In this document: piece by piece, positions 34,454 to 42,984 of the stretch
How the letters are laid out: each line of letters begins with the position of its first letter
How positions within the stretch are numbered: position 1 is the first letter of the stretch
NCBI GenBank assembly: GCA_025936995.1
Contig: JAICSH010000002.1
Coordinates: forward strand, 1 to 64,000
Reading direction: 5' to 3'
Length of the DNA: 64,000 nucleotides
Source: Thermoleophilia bacterium
GTDB taxonomy: Bacteria; Actinomycetota; Thermoleophilia; Gaiellales; Gaiellaceae
Translations under genes and position numbers: made by a program
Notes under the pieces: generated by a model
The model's database searches: none
Seen by the model: the letters and a program-made list of their open reading frames with translations, nothing else
What the model was told of the DNA's origin: nothing

Positions 34454-34767
34454 CAGCGGTTCTCGATCTCCAGCCCGAGCTCGGGCCATCGCTTCTGGAC
34501 GGCGCGGTTGAAAGCCTCCTCGTACGCCTCGGCCCCGTCCTCGTCGAGCGTGCGCCTGAACCGGTCGCGCATGTCGGCGAGCGCCTCCGTCGCGGTCTCG
34601 ACTGCGTCGACGTAGTCGCCGTACGCCTCCTCGGCGTCCTCGCGCGGCGCGCGCTCGTAGAGACGGCCCTTCGCGCGGCACTCCTCGAGGAGTTCCGCCT
34701 CGTCCTCGACGAAGAGGTCGAGCTGGCGGGCGATGACGTCCCGGAACGGATCGCGGCGGAGCCTCAC
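34453..34767 (-). CDS. hypothetical acidic helical protein, 104 aa
   Basis: Begins MRLRRDPFRDVIARQLDLFV and is rich in Glu, Asp and Ala, predicted mostly helical with no membrane segment. GTG at 34767 overlaps the acetyltransferase TGA by 4 bp (GTGA), which fixes the start although the frame is open further. No family recognised. Its coupling on both sides argues that it is translated. Confidence 0.65.
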   Translation of the reverse strand: MRLRRDPFRDVIARQLDLFVEDEAELLEECRAKGRLYERAPREDAEEAYGDYVDAVETATEALADMRDRFRRTLDEDGAEAYEEAFNRAVQKRWPELGLEIENR

Positions 34768-35273
34768 GTGCGCTCCAACTCGAAGAGGACGTGGGGTCGT
34801 CCGTGAACGGAGATTCTCTCGACAGAGCGCATCCCCAGCTTTTCGGCGAGCCGCAGCGAGGGCGTGTTGCCGACCTCGATCTTCGCGACCACGCGGCGGT
34901 GTGGGAGCTGCGTGAAGGCAGCCGCTACACACGCCCGCGCGGCCTCGAGGCCGTAGCCCCGGCCCCAGACGGCGGCGGCCAGCGTATAGCCGAGCTCAGG
35001 CTCGCCGGTCGGCGCGTAGAGGCCGAAACCGGCGTCGCCGATCACGTCCCCGGAATCCCTCTCGACGACCGCCCACGTCGAAAACCCTTGCTCATCCTGC
35101 GTGCGGCGGTACTGCTCCAGCAGGGCGGCAGTTCCCTCGCGGTCCAGTACGCCGAGGCAGACATGCCGCATCACGTCCGGGTCACCGTAGACGCCGGTCA
35201 TCGGATCGACGTCGGCTGGGTCGAAGGCGCGAATGAGCAGGCGCTCGGTCTCGATCGGCAGCGGAATCGTCAT
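34764..35273 (-). CDS. GNAT N-acetyltransferase (RimJ/RimL type)
   Basis: 169 residues. Typical opening PIETERLLIRAFDPADVDP and acetyl-CoA loop region GYTLAAAVWGRGYGLEAARA (variant of the Q/RxxGxG/A motif), then VEVGNTPSLRLAEKLGMRSV-like end (here KIEVGNTPSLRLAEKLGM). Family members acetylate protein N-termini or small molecules; the target is unknown. The ATG overlaps the glycosyltransferase stop (ATGA). Confidence 0.88.
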   Translation of the reverse strand: MTIPLPIETERLLIRAFDPADVDPMTGVYGDPDVMRHVCLGVLDREGTAALLEQYRRTQDEQGFSTWAVVERDSGDVIGDAGFGLYAPTGEPELGYTLAAAVWGRGYGLEAARACVAAAFTQLPHRRVVAKIEVGNTPSLRLAEKLGMRSVERISVHGRPHVLFELERT

Positions 35274-36328
35274 GCGATCTCCTCGTACACCGCGAGGTGC
35301 GCTGCGGCGGCGGCGTCCCAGGTGAGCTCCTCGCGCGCGCGCCGTGCCCCGTCGCGCGCCTGCTCGAGCGCGTCGCGGTCCGTGAGGAGCTCGCGGACGG
35401 CGTCCGCGAGGCCGGCGACGTCGCCTGCTGCCACGACACGACCGGCACCGAAGCGCCTTACGGGCTCCGCGATGCCGCCGACGTCGTAGGCGACGACCGG
35501 AACGCCGGCGCCGAGGGCGCGCAGGAGGGCGCCGCTCTGGTCGAGCTCGGGCCGGTACGGGAAGACGGCGACGGTGGCGTCCCCGAAGGCGCGGTCGATC
35601 TCCGCGCCGGCGAGGTAGCCGAGCCTCCACTCGACCTCGAGGCCGTTCGCGGCGGCGCGGTAGGGCTCGAGCGGCTCGAGCGGGTCTCCCGCGACGAGAA
35701 GCCGCGCGTCGCCGGCGCGCCGCACCGCCTCGATCGCGTCCCCGAGTCCCTTGTACGGCCGGATCATCCCGAACGCGAGCACCGTCCGGCCGTCGTCGTG
35801 CCGCGCCGGCTCGCTCGGGAAGACGGGGTGGGGGATGACGCGGATCCGTTCCGGCTCGACGCCGAGCCCGGCGAGCGTCTCCCGGCCGCTTTCGCTGTGC
35901 ACCACGATCCGGTCAAAGCGCCCGTAGATCCGGCGCCACAGCTCGGTGCGGTGCGCCGTGCGGCGCGGGAGGAGGTCGTGCGCCGTGAAGACCGACGGGA
36001 GATGCGAGCGGAAGAGGCGCGCGTCGAGCTCGGGCGCGGGCAGCCACTGGACGTGGAGCACGTCCGCGTCGAGGCGGCGGAGCGCGGCGAGCCCGAGCGG
36101 ATGCTCGGCCACCTTGAGCGGCAGGCGCAGCGGCGAGCGGCCGAAGACACGCGAGGAAAGGGGATAGAAGAGCTCCCGGCGGCGGTATCCATCCGGCTCC
36201 GGCGCCGCGCCGAAGCGAAAACGCGAGGTGACGAGCTCGACGTCGGCGCCGGAGCGCGCGAGCGCCGCGGCGAGCTCGTGGTCGTACGGCGGCGTGAAGG
36301 CCGGTGGATCGGCGAGCAGGACGCGCAC
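35270..36328 (-). CDS. glycosyltransferase family 4
   Basis: 352 residues with the two-Rossmann GT-B layout. N-terminal acceptor domain (ADPPAFTPPYDHELAAAL; DVLHVQWLPAPEL), then the donor domain with GMIRPYKGLGDAI and the nucleotide-sugar region DQSGALLRALGAGVPVVAYD. The usual Glu of the EAMAxG motif is not conserved (SGALLRALGAG). Cytoplasmic or membrane-associated retaining transferase; sugar and acceptor unknown. GTG start at 36328; TAGCGT lies 8 nt upstream and overlaps the promoter of the divergent gene. Confidence 0.86.
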   Translation of the reverse strand: MRVLLADPPAFTPPYDHELAAALARSGADVELVTSRFRFGAAPEPDGYRRRELFYPLSSRVFGRSPLRLPLKVAEHPLGLAALRRLDADVLHVQWLPAPELDARLFRSHLPSVFTAHDLLPRRTAHRTELWRRIYGRFDRIVVHSESGRETLAGLGVEPERIRVIPHPVFPSEPARHDDGRTVLAFGMIRPYKGLGDAIEAVRRAGDARLLVAGDPLEPLEPYRAAANGLEVEWRLGYLAGAEIDRAFGDATVAVFPYRPELDQSGALLRALGAGVPVVAYDVGGIAEPVRRFGAGRVVAAGDVAGLADAVRELLTDRDALEQARDGARRAREELTWDAAAAAHLAVYEEIA

Positions 36329-36335
36329 GGCTTCG

Positions 36336-36342
36336 TACGCTA
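36336..36342. promoter_or_regulatory. overlapping divergent -10 elements (GT4 and EEP genes)
   Basis: TACGCTA reads TACGCT on the plus strand, 5 nt before a GTG at 36347 and 11 nt before the ATG at 36353. On the minus strand it reads TAGCGT, 8 nt before the glycosyltransferase GTG. Confidence 0.45.
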
Positions 36343-36352
36343 CGTCGTGGGA

Positions 36353-36997
36353 ATGCTCGTGCGGACATGGAACCTCTTCCACGGAAACGCGTCTCCGCCC
36401 GAGCGCAGAACCTTCCTCCCGCGGATGATCGAGCTCGTGACCGCTGACGATCCGGACCTCGTCTGCCTCCAGGAGCTGCCGGTGTGGGCGCTCCGGCATC
36501 TGGAACGCTGGAGCGGCATGCACGCGACGAGCGCGATCGCGCGGACGCCCAGGCTCCCGGTCGGGGCCCGCGCCGTGACCGCGCTGCATCACGGCCTGCT
36601 GCGATCGGCGCTCACGGGGGAGGCAGACGCGATCCTTACCCGCACTCCCGGACGCGATCTGGGAGCGCGGGTCGTGGGGGAGACGCGACTGCGGCGGATC
36701 GCGCATGCCGTGGACCTCGGCGGCGTCACGGTGGTCAACTTCCACATCGACGGGGATCGCGCGCAGCTCGACCGCGTCGTCGATCTCGCGGGCGAGCGAG
36801 CGGTCGTCGCCGGAGACGCGAACCTCGTCTCGGCCGGCGCGGACGGGTTCTCGCCGCCGCTCGCCGACAGCATCGACCAGATCCTCGTGCGCGGGCTCTC
36901 CGTCCGCGAGGGGCCGGCCGCGTGGCCGGTCGAGCGCCGCACGCTCTCGGGTCGCGTCCTCTCGGATCATGCTCCGGTCGAGGCGGTCGTCGAATGA
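36353..36997 (+). CDS. endonuclease/exonuclease/phosphatase family protein
   Basis: 214 residues. EEP-fold motifs in order: RTWNLFHGN (Asn), CLQELP (metal Glu), GDANL (Asp/Asn pair), DQILV and the final SDHAPVEAVV (catalytic His and Asp). Such enzymes cleave phosphodiester or phosphomonoester bonds in nucleic acids, lipids or sugars; the substrate is unknown. ATG 36353 or GTG 36347 are possible starts, both just before the conserved first strand. The stop overlaps the aminotransferase start (ATGA). Confidence 0.85.
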   Translation: MLVRTWNLFHGNASPPERRTFLPRMIELVTADDPDLVCLQELPVWALRHLERWSGMHATSAIARTPRLPVGARAVTALHHGLLRSALTGEADAILTRTPGRDLGARVVGETRLRRIAHAVDLGGVTVVNFHIDGDRAQLDRVVDLAGERAVVAGDANLVSAGADGFSPPLADSIDQILVRGLSVREGPAAWPVERRTLSGRVLSDHAPVEAVVE

Positions 36998-38058
36998 CGT
37001 TCGAGGAGGCACGCGCGCAGTTCCCGGTGCTCGACCGGCTCGCGTATCTCAATGCCGGCTCGGCGGGGCCCCTGCCCCGTTCCGCGGTGGAAGCGGCGCG
37101 AGCGAGCCTCGACCGCGATCTCGCCGAGGGGCGCGGCGGGAAGGCGTACATCGACGACTTCCTCGAGCTGCGGGACCGGATCCGCCGCGGAATCGCAGCC
37201 GTCCTCGGAACCTCCGCCGATCTCGTCGCGCTCACCGACTCGACCACGCGGGGCTGCCAGATCGTGGTCGCGGGCCTCGACCTGGACGCCGGCGACGAGA
37301 TCGTCACGAGCGACCAGGAGCATTTCGGCCTCACCGGCCAGCTCCACGGGAGCGGCGCGCGCGTCGTCGTCGCAGAGGCGGACGAGGAGGCGCTGCTCGC
37401 CGCCGTGACCTCGCGGACCCGTCTCATTGCGGTCTCGCACGTCCTCTGGACGACCGGACGCAGGCTCGACCTCGCCGGGTTGCGCCGCTCCGGCGGGCCG
37501 CCGCTGCTCGTGGACGGTGCCCAGTCCGCGGGCGCGATCCCTCCGGATCTCGACGGCGCCGACTTCTACACGGTCTCGGCCCAGAAATGGCTCTGCGCCC
37601 CGGAGCCGACGGGCGGGCTGTTCGTGCGCGATCCGGACCGGCTTCGTGTCGCGCTGCCCGGCTTTCTCGCCGCCGAGCGCCACGAGGCCGACGGCTCGTT
37701 CGTCCCGAGGGCCGGTGCGCAGCGGCTCGACTCCGGCTGGATCGGCGCGGCGACGCTCGCGGGACTCGAGGCCGCCCTCGGCGTGCATCCGGAGTGGCGG
37801 TACGAGGGCGGCGCGAAGGTGGCCTCCCGCTGCCGCGAGCTGCTCGAGCCGCTCGCCGAGGTCGTCACGCCCGCGGGTCACTCGACCCTCGTCTCGTTCC
37901 GCCCGCCCGGGGATCCCGCCGAGCTCGTGGCCGCGCTGAACGAGCGCGGCGTGGTCGTCCGCGACCTGCCGAGCCGGAACCTCGTGCGCGCCTCGTGCGG
38001 CTGGTGGACGAGCGAGGACGACCTCCGCCGCCTCGCCGACGGCGTCGCCGCGTCCTAG
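36994..38058 (+). CDS. class V aminotransferase (cysteine desulfurase-like fold)
   Basis: 354-residue PLP enzyme. N-terminal YLNAGSAGPLPRSAVEAA, cofactor-binding VDGAQSAGAIPPDL (Asp), and the Schiff-base Lys in SAQKWLCAPEPTGGLFV. The absence of an active-site Cys loop argues against a true cysteine desulfurase; the group also includes isopenicillin-N epimerase-like and selenocysteine lyase-like proteins. Substrate unknown. Translationally coupled to the EEP gene upstream and convergent with the HD gene (4-bp overlap). Confidence 0.87.
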   Translation: MTFEEARAQFPVLDRLAYLNAGSAGPLPRSAVEAARASLDRDLAEGRGGKAYIDDFLELRDRIRRGIAAVLGTSADLVALTDSTTRGCQIVVAGLDLDAGDEIVTSDQEHFGLTGQLHGSGARVVVAEADEEALLAAVTSRTRLIAVSHVLWTTGRRLDLAGLRRSGGPPLLVDGAQSAGAIPPDLDGADFYTVSAQKWLCAPEPTGGLFVRDPDRLRVALPGFLAAERHEADGSFVPRAGAQRLDSGWIGAATLAGLEAALGVHPEWRYEGGAKVASRCRELLEPLAEVVTPAGHSTLVSFRPPGDPAELVAALNERGVVVRDLPSRNLVRASCGWWTSEDDLRRLADGVAAS

Positions 38059-38615
38059 GAAGGGAGCCCGAGCTCGGCAGCGATCGGCTGCAGCGCCTCG
38101 ACGACGGTGCGGATGTGGTCGTCGAGGTCGACACCGAGCTCCTCGGCGCCCTTGTAGACGTCCTCGCGGTGCACGCCGGACGCGAAGGAGGGCTGCTTGA
38201 GCTTCTTCTTGACCGACTTCGGCTCGAGCCCCTCGAGCCCCGTGGGGCGGACGAGGGCGCAGGCGTGAACGAAGCCGCTCAGCTCGTCGCACGCGAACAG
38301 CGCCTTCTTCAGCGGGGTGTCGCGCGGCAGGCCGAGGTGCTCGGCGTGCGAGAGCACCGTCTCCACGACCTCTTCGGGGTAGCCCTCTTCGCGGAGGATC
38401 GGAGCCCCGTCCTGCGGATGCTTGTCGAGCGTCGGGTGCATCTCGTAGTCGAAGTCGTGCAGGAGGGCCGCCACGCGCCAGAGCTCCTCGTCCCCGTCGA
38501 GCTTCCGCGCGTAGGCGGCGGTCGACGCCTCGACGGCCAGCGCGTGCCGCAGCAGCGACTCGCTCTTCGTGTAGCGCGTGAGCGTCTCCCAGGCGCGTTC
38601 GCGGGTCGGCTCCAT
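38055..38615 (-). CDS. HD-domain phosphohydrolase
   Basis: 186 residues. HD motif residues: SLLRHALAVE (first His), VAALLHDFDYEMHP (His-Asp) and a downstream Asp after VLSHAEHLG. Metal-dependent phosphohydrolase on a nucleotide or similar substrate; the exact role is unknown. The ATG at 38615 directly precedes the conserved domain, with TAGGAT 8 nt upstream. Confidence 0.88.
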   Translation of the reverse strand: MEPTRERAWETLTRYTKSESLLRHALAVEASTAAYARKLDGDEELWRVAALLHDFDYEMHPTLDKHPQDGAPILREEGYPEEVVETVLSHAEHLGLPRDTPLKKALFACDELSGFVHACALVRPTGLEGLEPKSVKKKLKQPSFASGVHREDVYKGAEELGVDLDDHIRTVVEALQPIAAELGLPS

Positions 38616-38623
38616 GGACGGCC

Positions 38624-38629
38624 ATCCTA
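38624..38629 (-). promoter_or_regulatory. candidate -10 element, leaderless HD gene
   Basis: Minus-strand TAGGAT, 8 nt before the ATG at 38615. Confidence 0.45.
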
Positions 38630-38759
38630 TCCGTGCCGCATTCCGCGGTAACGAGAGTGCGTCAATTCCGCCGCAGAATTCCGGAACGCCTTGCGCTTCG
38701 AGCGGGCGAGAACGTACACCGATTGTCGATCGCCCAATTCTCGTCGTAAGGAGCTCGCC

Positions 38760-39575
38760 ATGCGCAATGCCATTCGCGCGATCGGGTTGACGACCGCGCT
38801 CGTAATCCTCCTCGTCCTTCCGGCGGGAGTCGCAAGTGCCGACGACTCCGCGTGGAAGGCCGCGCACGACACCGACCCACATCTTCCGCTCACGCCGCAG
38901 CAGCTTCAGATGACCGCCGCGAAGCGCGCCGCGGAGACCCAGTTCGTCCCGGCCTTCATGTCGGGCACTCCGCAGTCGACGTGTGGCGCCTCGTGCGGCG
39001 GGGGCGGCAGCTATCCAAGCTCGGCATCCCTCGTCGCGAACCAGAGCCCGCAGATCACGAGCTACTGCGGCCCCGCCGCGGTTCACGAGGCGCTCGGTGC
39101 AGTCGGAGTCTCAATCTCGCAGTCCGCCGCAGCGAGTGCGCTGCACACGACGACCGCGGGGACGGCCTGGTCGGGCGGAGGGACCTCGCCCTCGGGCTAT
39201 CCCGTCCCCGACGTGCTGAACAGCCACCAGAGCTCGAACTACTACGTGCCACAGCCTGTCGCATCCGCGACCTCGAGCGCGATTTCGACGTATGAGGGCG
39301 ATCTCGAGATGGACATCTCGGCGATCAGGGCGCCGCTCATCGGCGACGCGTGGGAAGTCCCATCCGGCTATCACCTCAACGGACATCCCGCAGACCGCAC
39401 CATCTTCCACTGGTTCGAGATCCGCGGCTACTACGGATCCGGCGGGACCACGCTCTACGAGGACTCGGTTCACGGCGCGACCTCGATCAGCTGGTCGGGA
39501 AGCGTGCCTGCGTATTCGAGCCTGCCGAGCTATCAGATCGTCTCGATCGTCGGCGGACGTGGCTACGTCTGGTAG
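38760..39575 (+). CDS. secreted C39-like cysteine peptidase family protein
   Basis: 271 residues. A strong signal peptide (AIGLTTALVILLVLPAGVASA) is cut near residue 27. The catalytic Cys is in QITSYCGPAAVHEALGAVG, the general His in FHWFEIRGYYGSG, and an Asp follows near YEDSVHG. This matches the papain-like C39-type peptidase fold used by many exported proteins of unknown substrate. AAGGAG lies 6 nt before the ATG and rules out the longer upstream frame. The next gene begins within its last 17 bp. Confidence 0.8.
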   Translation: MRNAIRAIGLTTALVILLVLPAGVASADDSAWKAAHDTDPHLPLTPQQLQMTAAKRAAETQFVPAFMSGTPQSTCGASCGGGGSYPSSASLVANQSPQITSYCGPAAVHEALGAVGVSISQSAAASALHTTTAGTAWSGGGTSPSGYPVPDVLNSHQSSNYYVPQPVASATSSAISTYEGDLEMDISAIRAPLIGDAWEVPSGYHLNGHPADRTIFHWFEIRGYYGSGGTTLYEDSVHGATSISWSGSVPAYSSLPSYQIVSIVGGRGYVW

Positions 39576-40689
39576 GCAACTGTCTCGCCTCGGCGCCATC
39601 GTGGCCTTGGCGGCGGCGCTCGCTCCGGCGGGTGCCGCCGCTCCCACGGCGACTTTCGCGCGCGCTCGGTGGTGCGAGGCGCGCTCGGGCGCGGCGTGGC
39701 AGCACGTGCTCTCGCGTCACATCCTCGCCCTCTCGCGGAGAACTGCGCTCATTCCGTTGGCGCTGGCGAATGACGGCCGGTCGTTCTTCGCCGCGGTCTA
39801 CTCGCGGCGCTTCGCCGGCATGGCGAAGATCGATGGGCGGACAGGAGCCGTGATTCGGATCAAGTCCTTCGCCGATCCGAAATTCGACCAGGCGTCCGCC
39901 GCGTACGACGGTCGGTGGCTGGTCTGGGAGGAATACCACGGCTTCGACAGCTTCAACGACTTCAGCGTGTGGGCGTGGGACGCCCGGACGCGCAAGATCA
40001 CGAAGATCGGGAGCGCTGCACGGAGCCCGAGCGGCCAGTTCTGGGAGAGCCCGTGGCGAGGCCCGGACGTTCGCGAGGGGATCGCGACCTGGGTGGAGGG
40101 AGTCGGGCCCGACCAGCTCGGGGAGGTTCACAGCTACGACCTGCGCAACGGTCGCGACCTCGTCGTTCGCCACGGTCATCCGGGAGGCGCGTTTCTTCTT
40201 CGCCGGCACCTCCTTGTCTGGGCGGAGGCGTCTGCGCGCGGCATTCCGACGACGATGCGTGCCGCATCGGCGGTCACCGGTGCTCCTGCGCGTGTGCCGC
40301 CGGCCCTTCGAGCATTGCGCAATGTCACAGGGCTGCAGACCGACGGGCGACGGATCGCCTATCCCGACGCGCAATACAAGGCGCTCTGGTGGTCGGCGGG
40401 GCCGGGCGACGAGCCCTACGAAGCGGTGCCGACGCGGCATCTGCACCACGTCGACAACTCCGTGCACGTCGGCGGGAGATGGGTCGGCTTCGGCATCTAC
40501 CCGGACGTCTATGTCGCCGACACGAAGTCGGGGCGCTACCTCCGGGTCAGCGGCCGAGGAGGATGGGCGCTCGTGAGCTCCGACGCGCTGCTCGTGGTCT
40601 ACGGCACGACGAAGAAGGTGCTCCATCCCGTGCTGCGAATGGCGTTCGTCCGGCTGCGCGACCTGCCTCCGATACCCGCCTGCTCGTAG
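39559..40689 (+). CDS. secreted hypothetical protein, beta-propeller-like
   Basis: 376 residues with an N-terminal signal peptide (LGAIVALAAALAPAGAAA). The mature part repeats aromatic-rich strands such as SAAYDGRWLVWEEYHG, IATWVEGVG, VGGRWVGFGIYPDVYVAD and GWALVSSDALLVVYG, the look of a WD/TolB-type propeller. No enzyme motif. GTG at 39559 overlaps the C39 gene by 17 bp, suggesting joint expression and possibly joint function outside the cell. Confidence 0.65.
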   Translation: MATSGRQLSRLGAIVALAAALAPAGAAAPTATFARARWCEARSGAAWQHVLSRHILALSRRTALIPLALANDGRSFFAAVYSRRFAGMAKIDGRTGAVIRIKSFADPKFDQASAAYDGRWLVWEEYHGFDSFNDFSVWAWDARTRKITKIGSAARSPSGQFWESPWRGPDVREGIATWVEGVGPDQLGEVHSYDLRNGRDLVVRHGHPGGAFLLRRHLLVWAEASARGIPTTMRAASAVTGAPARVPPALRALRNVTGLQTDGRRIAYPDAQYKALWWSAGPGDEPYEAVPTRHLHHVDNSVHVGGRWVGFGIYPDVYVADTKSGRYLRVSGRGGWALVSSDALLVVYGTTKKVLHPVLRMAFVRLRDLPPIPACS

Positions 40690-40712
40690 CGGGAGGCCGT
40701 TTCGAGCCCGGC

Positions 40713-40718
40713 TATGCT
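40713..40718 (+). promoter_or_regulatory. candidate -10 element, leaderless murA
   Basis: TATGCT, 8 nt before the murA ATG at 40727. Confidence 0.45.
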
Positions 40719-40726
40719 GGCGCGGC

Positions 40727-42025
40727 ATGTCCGTGACGACAGCGCCGGAAGTCCTCGTCATCGAGGGCGGCAACCCGCTCAACGGCCACATCCGCGCCTC
40801 CGGGAACAAGAACGGCGCGCTTCCGATCCTTGCGGCGTGCCTGCTCACGGACGAGCCGGTCACGCTCTCGAACGTCCCTCGCATCCGGGACGTCGAGACG
40901 ATGATCGAGCTCGTCGCCGCCACGGGTGCGAGCGCCGAATGGACCGGCCCGAACGAGGTGCGCGTGGATGCCCAGGGGCTGTCGTCGTACGAGGTGGATG
41001 TCGTGCTCGCGGAGCGGATCCGCGCCTCCTTCCTCCTTGCGGGGCCGCTGCTCGCGCGGCTCGGCCGGGCGAGCGTCCCGCCGCCGGGAGGCGACGTGAT
41101 CGGCCGGCGCAGGCTCGATCCGCATATCCATGCCCTCGAACGCCTCGGCGCGCACATCGAGATCGACACGCGCTACGAGATGGAGACGGACGGCCTCCGC
41201 GGCGCCGCGATCTTCCTCGACGAGGCCAGCGTGATGGCGACCGAGAACGCGGTCATGGCCGCCGTCCTAGCTCCGGGCGAGACGACGATCGGCAACGCCG
41301 CCTGCGAGCCGCACGTGCAGGATCTCTGCCGCTTCCTCGTCTCCCTCGGCGCCGAGATCGAAGGGATCGAGTCCAACGTGCTTCGCATCCGCGGCGTGGA
41401 ATCGCTCCGCGGCGGTGACTGGTCGATCGCTCCCGAGCACATCGAGGTCGGCAGCTTCATCGGCCTCGCTGCGGTCACGAACAGCGACCTCACGATCGAG
41501 GCGGTCGAGCCGCGCGACATGGTTTCCATCCTCACCGCGTTCAACCGGCTCGGAGTCGAGGTCGAGCTCGGCGCCGACTGGCTCCGCGTCCCGCCGCATC
41601 AGGAGCTCGTGATTCAGAACGACCTCGGCGACCAGGTGCCGAAGATCGAGGACGGTCCCTGGCCCGCGTTCCCGGCAGACCTGACCTCGATCGCGGTCGC
41701 GGTCGCGACCCAGGCGTGGGGGACGCTCCTCGTCTTCGAGAAGATGTTCGAGAACCGCCTGTTCTTCGTGGACAAGCTCGTCTCGATGGGCGCGCGGATC
41801 ATCGTCTGCGACCCGCACCGGGTCGTTGTCAGCGGCCCGTCGCGCCTCTACGGACAGCGACTGACGAGCCCGGACATTCGCGCCGGCATGGCAATTCTGA
41901 TCGCCGCGCTCTGCGCGAACGGCAGGTCCGTGATCGGCAACGTCGCCGAGATCGACCGCGGCTACGAGCGGATCGACGACCGCCTCCGTGCCGTCGGCGC
42001 CCAGATCGAGCGCATCGAGGCGTAG
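40727..42025 (+). CDS. murA: UDP-N-acetylglucosamine 1-carboxyvinyltransferase, Cys-to-Asp form
   Basis: 432 residues; first committed step of peptidoglycan synthesis (PEP + UDP-GlcNAc). Substrate motifs SGNKNGALPIL, RIRASFLLAGPLL and LERLGAHIE are intact. In the catalytic loop PPPGGDVIGRRRLDPH the usual Cys (PGGCxIG) is Asp123. The same change occurs in mycobacterial and chlamydial MurA and gives insensitivity to fosfomycin while keeping activity. It has its own promoter signature, and a second one follows for the HisB-like gene. Confidence 0.95.
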   Translation: MSVTTAPEVLVIEGGNPLNGHIRASGNKNGALPILAACLLTDEPVTLSNVPRIRDVETMIELVAATGASAEWTGPNEVRVDAQGLSSYEVDVVLAERIRASFLLAGPLLARLGRASVPPPGGDVIGRRRLDPHIHALERLGAHIEIDTRYEMETDGLRGAAIFLDEASVMATENAVMAAVLAPGETTIGNAACEPHVQDLCRFLVSLGAEIEGIESNVLRIRGVESLRGGDWSIAPEHIEVGSFIGLAAVTNSDLTIEAVEPRDMVSILTAFNRLGVEVELGADWLRVPPHQELVIQNDLGDQVPKIEDGPWPAFPADLTSIAVAVATQAWGTLLVFEKMFENRLFFVDKLVSMGARIIVCDPHRVVVSGPSRLYGQRLTSPDIRAGMAILIAALCANGRSVIGNVAEIDRGYERIDDRLRAVGAQIERIEA

Positions 42026-42040
42026 AGACAGGGTCGGAGC

Positions 42041-42046
42041 TAGGCT
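42041..42046 (+). promoter_or_regulatory. candidate -10 element, leaderless HisB-like gene
   Basis: TAGGCT, 7 nt before the GTG at 42054. It lies in the 28-bp gap after murA. Confidence 0.45.
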
Positions 42047-42053
42047 CCGCGGA

Positions 42054-42575
42054 GTGAGCGAGCAGACCGCAGCCGGCGTTCGCGTCAACGTCTACGGACA
42101 CGGCGAGGCAACCGTCGAGACGGGGCTTCCCGTGCTCAACCGCCTCCTGGGCCGCCTGGCGGAGACCGCGCGATTCGACCTCGTCGTCGACATCGAGCCG
42201 GGCGACACGCAGGCCGAGGTCGAGGCCGCTGCGGCGGCGATCGGCGACGCCCTCGCCGGGCCGCTGCGGGCGAGCGGTGCGCGAGGCCACGGCGCCGGAG
42301 CGCTGACGTCCGCCGAGGCGCTCGCGTACGTCGTGCTCGAGACGAGCGACGAGCCGCTCTTCGTCACGAACGTCGACCTGACGCAGGCCCGCATCGGGGG
42401 ACTCCCCACCGACGTCGCGCGCCGGTTCCTCGAGGTTCTGGCGGAGAGAGCCGGGCTCGTCCTCCATGTCCGGCTGCTGAACGGAACCGACAGCGGCCAC
42501 GTGCTCGAGGCGATCTTCAAGGGACTCGGCGCCGCGCTGGCGGAGGCATGCGAGAGACTGGAGCCACACCGATGA
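42054..42575 (+). CDS. HisB (IGP dehydratase)-like protein lacking metal ligands
   Basis: 173 residues that follow the imidazoleglycerol-phosphate dehydratase plan: EATVETGLPVLNRLLGRLAE (HisB has TGIxFLDHML), FDLVVDIEPGD, AAAIGDALAGPL, and SGHVLEAIFKGLGAALAEA (HisB HHxxEAxFKAL). The two HHxxE manganese-binding clusters are gone; only one His remains at SGH. It therefore should not dehydrate IGP. Probably a diverged pseudoenzyme with another role. No other his gene is nearby. The stop overlaps ridA (ATGA). Confidence 0.75.
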   Translation: MSEQTAAGVRVNVYGHGEATVETGLPVLNRLLGRLAETARFDLVVDIEPGDTQAEVEAAAAAIGDALAGPLRASGARGHGAGALTSAEALAYVVLETSDEPLFVTNVDLTQARIGGLPTDVARRFLEVLAERAGLVLHVRLLNGTDSGHVLEAIFKGLGAALAEACERLEPHR

Positions 42576-42958
42576 GCGAGAAGAACGTCGTCCGCACCGA
42601 AGCCGCCCCGGCGCCGTTCCAGGGCGCGCCGTACTCCCAGGCCATCGCCGCCGGGGGGTTCGCCTTCGTCTCCGGCCAGCTCGGCCTCAAGGCGGGGGAC
42701 AGCACGATCTCGGGAGGGATCGAGGAGCAGACCGAGGAGGTCTTCGCGAACCTGAAGGCGATCCTCGAGGAGGCAGGCAGCGGGCTCGACCGCCTCGTGA
42801 AGACGACGGTCTTCCTCCGGCACCTCGAGGACTTCCAGGCGATGAACGGCGTCTACGCGAAGCACGTCGGCGAGCAGCCCCCCGCGCGCGCGACCGTCGA
42901 GGTGGCGCAGCTTCCCTCCGGCGCGCTCGTCGAGATCGAAGCCATCGCTTTGCTCTAG
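42572..42958 (+). CDS. ridA: RidA family enamine/imine deaminase
   Basis: 128 residues. RidA hydrolyses reactive 2-aminoacrylate and other enamines made by PLP enzymes. Conserved features: GAPYSQAIAAGGFAFVSGQ, the key Arg106 in PPARATVEVAQLP, and Glu121 in LVEIEAIA. Coupled to the HisB-like gene by a 4-bp overlap. A perfect 11-bp hairpin begins within its stop codon. Confidence 0.92.
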   Translation: MSEKNVVRTEAAPAPFQGAPYSQAIAAGGFAFVSGQLGLKAGDSTISGGIEEQTEEVFANLKAILEEAGSGLDRLVKTTVFLRHLEDFQAMNGVYAKHVGEQPPARATVEVAQLPSGALVEIEAIALL

Positions 42959-42984
42959 CTCGCGAAGCTGGCGCTTCGCGAGCT
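42957..42984 (+). terminator. 11-bp perfect hairpin after ridA
   Basis: AGCTCGCGAAG, loop CTGGCG, CTTCGCGAGCT; starts at the second base of the ridA stop codon. No T run follows, so any terminator would be of the non-canonical actinobacterial kind. Confidence 0.5.
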
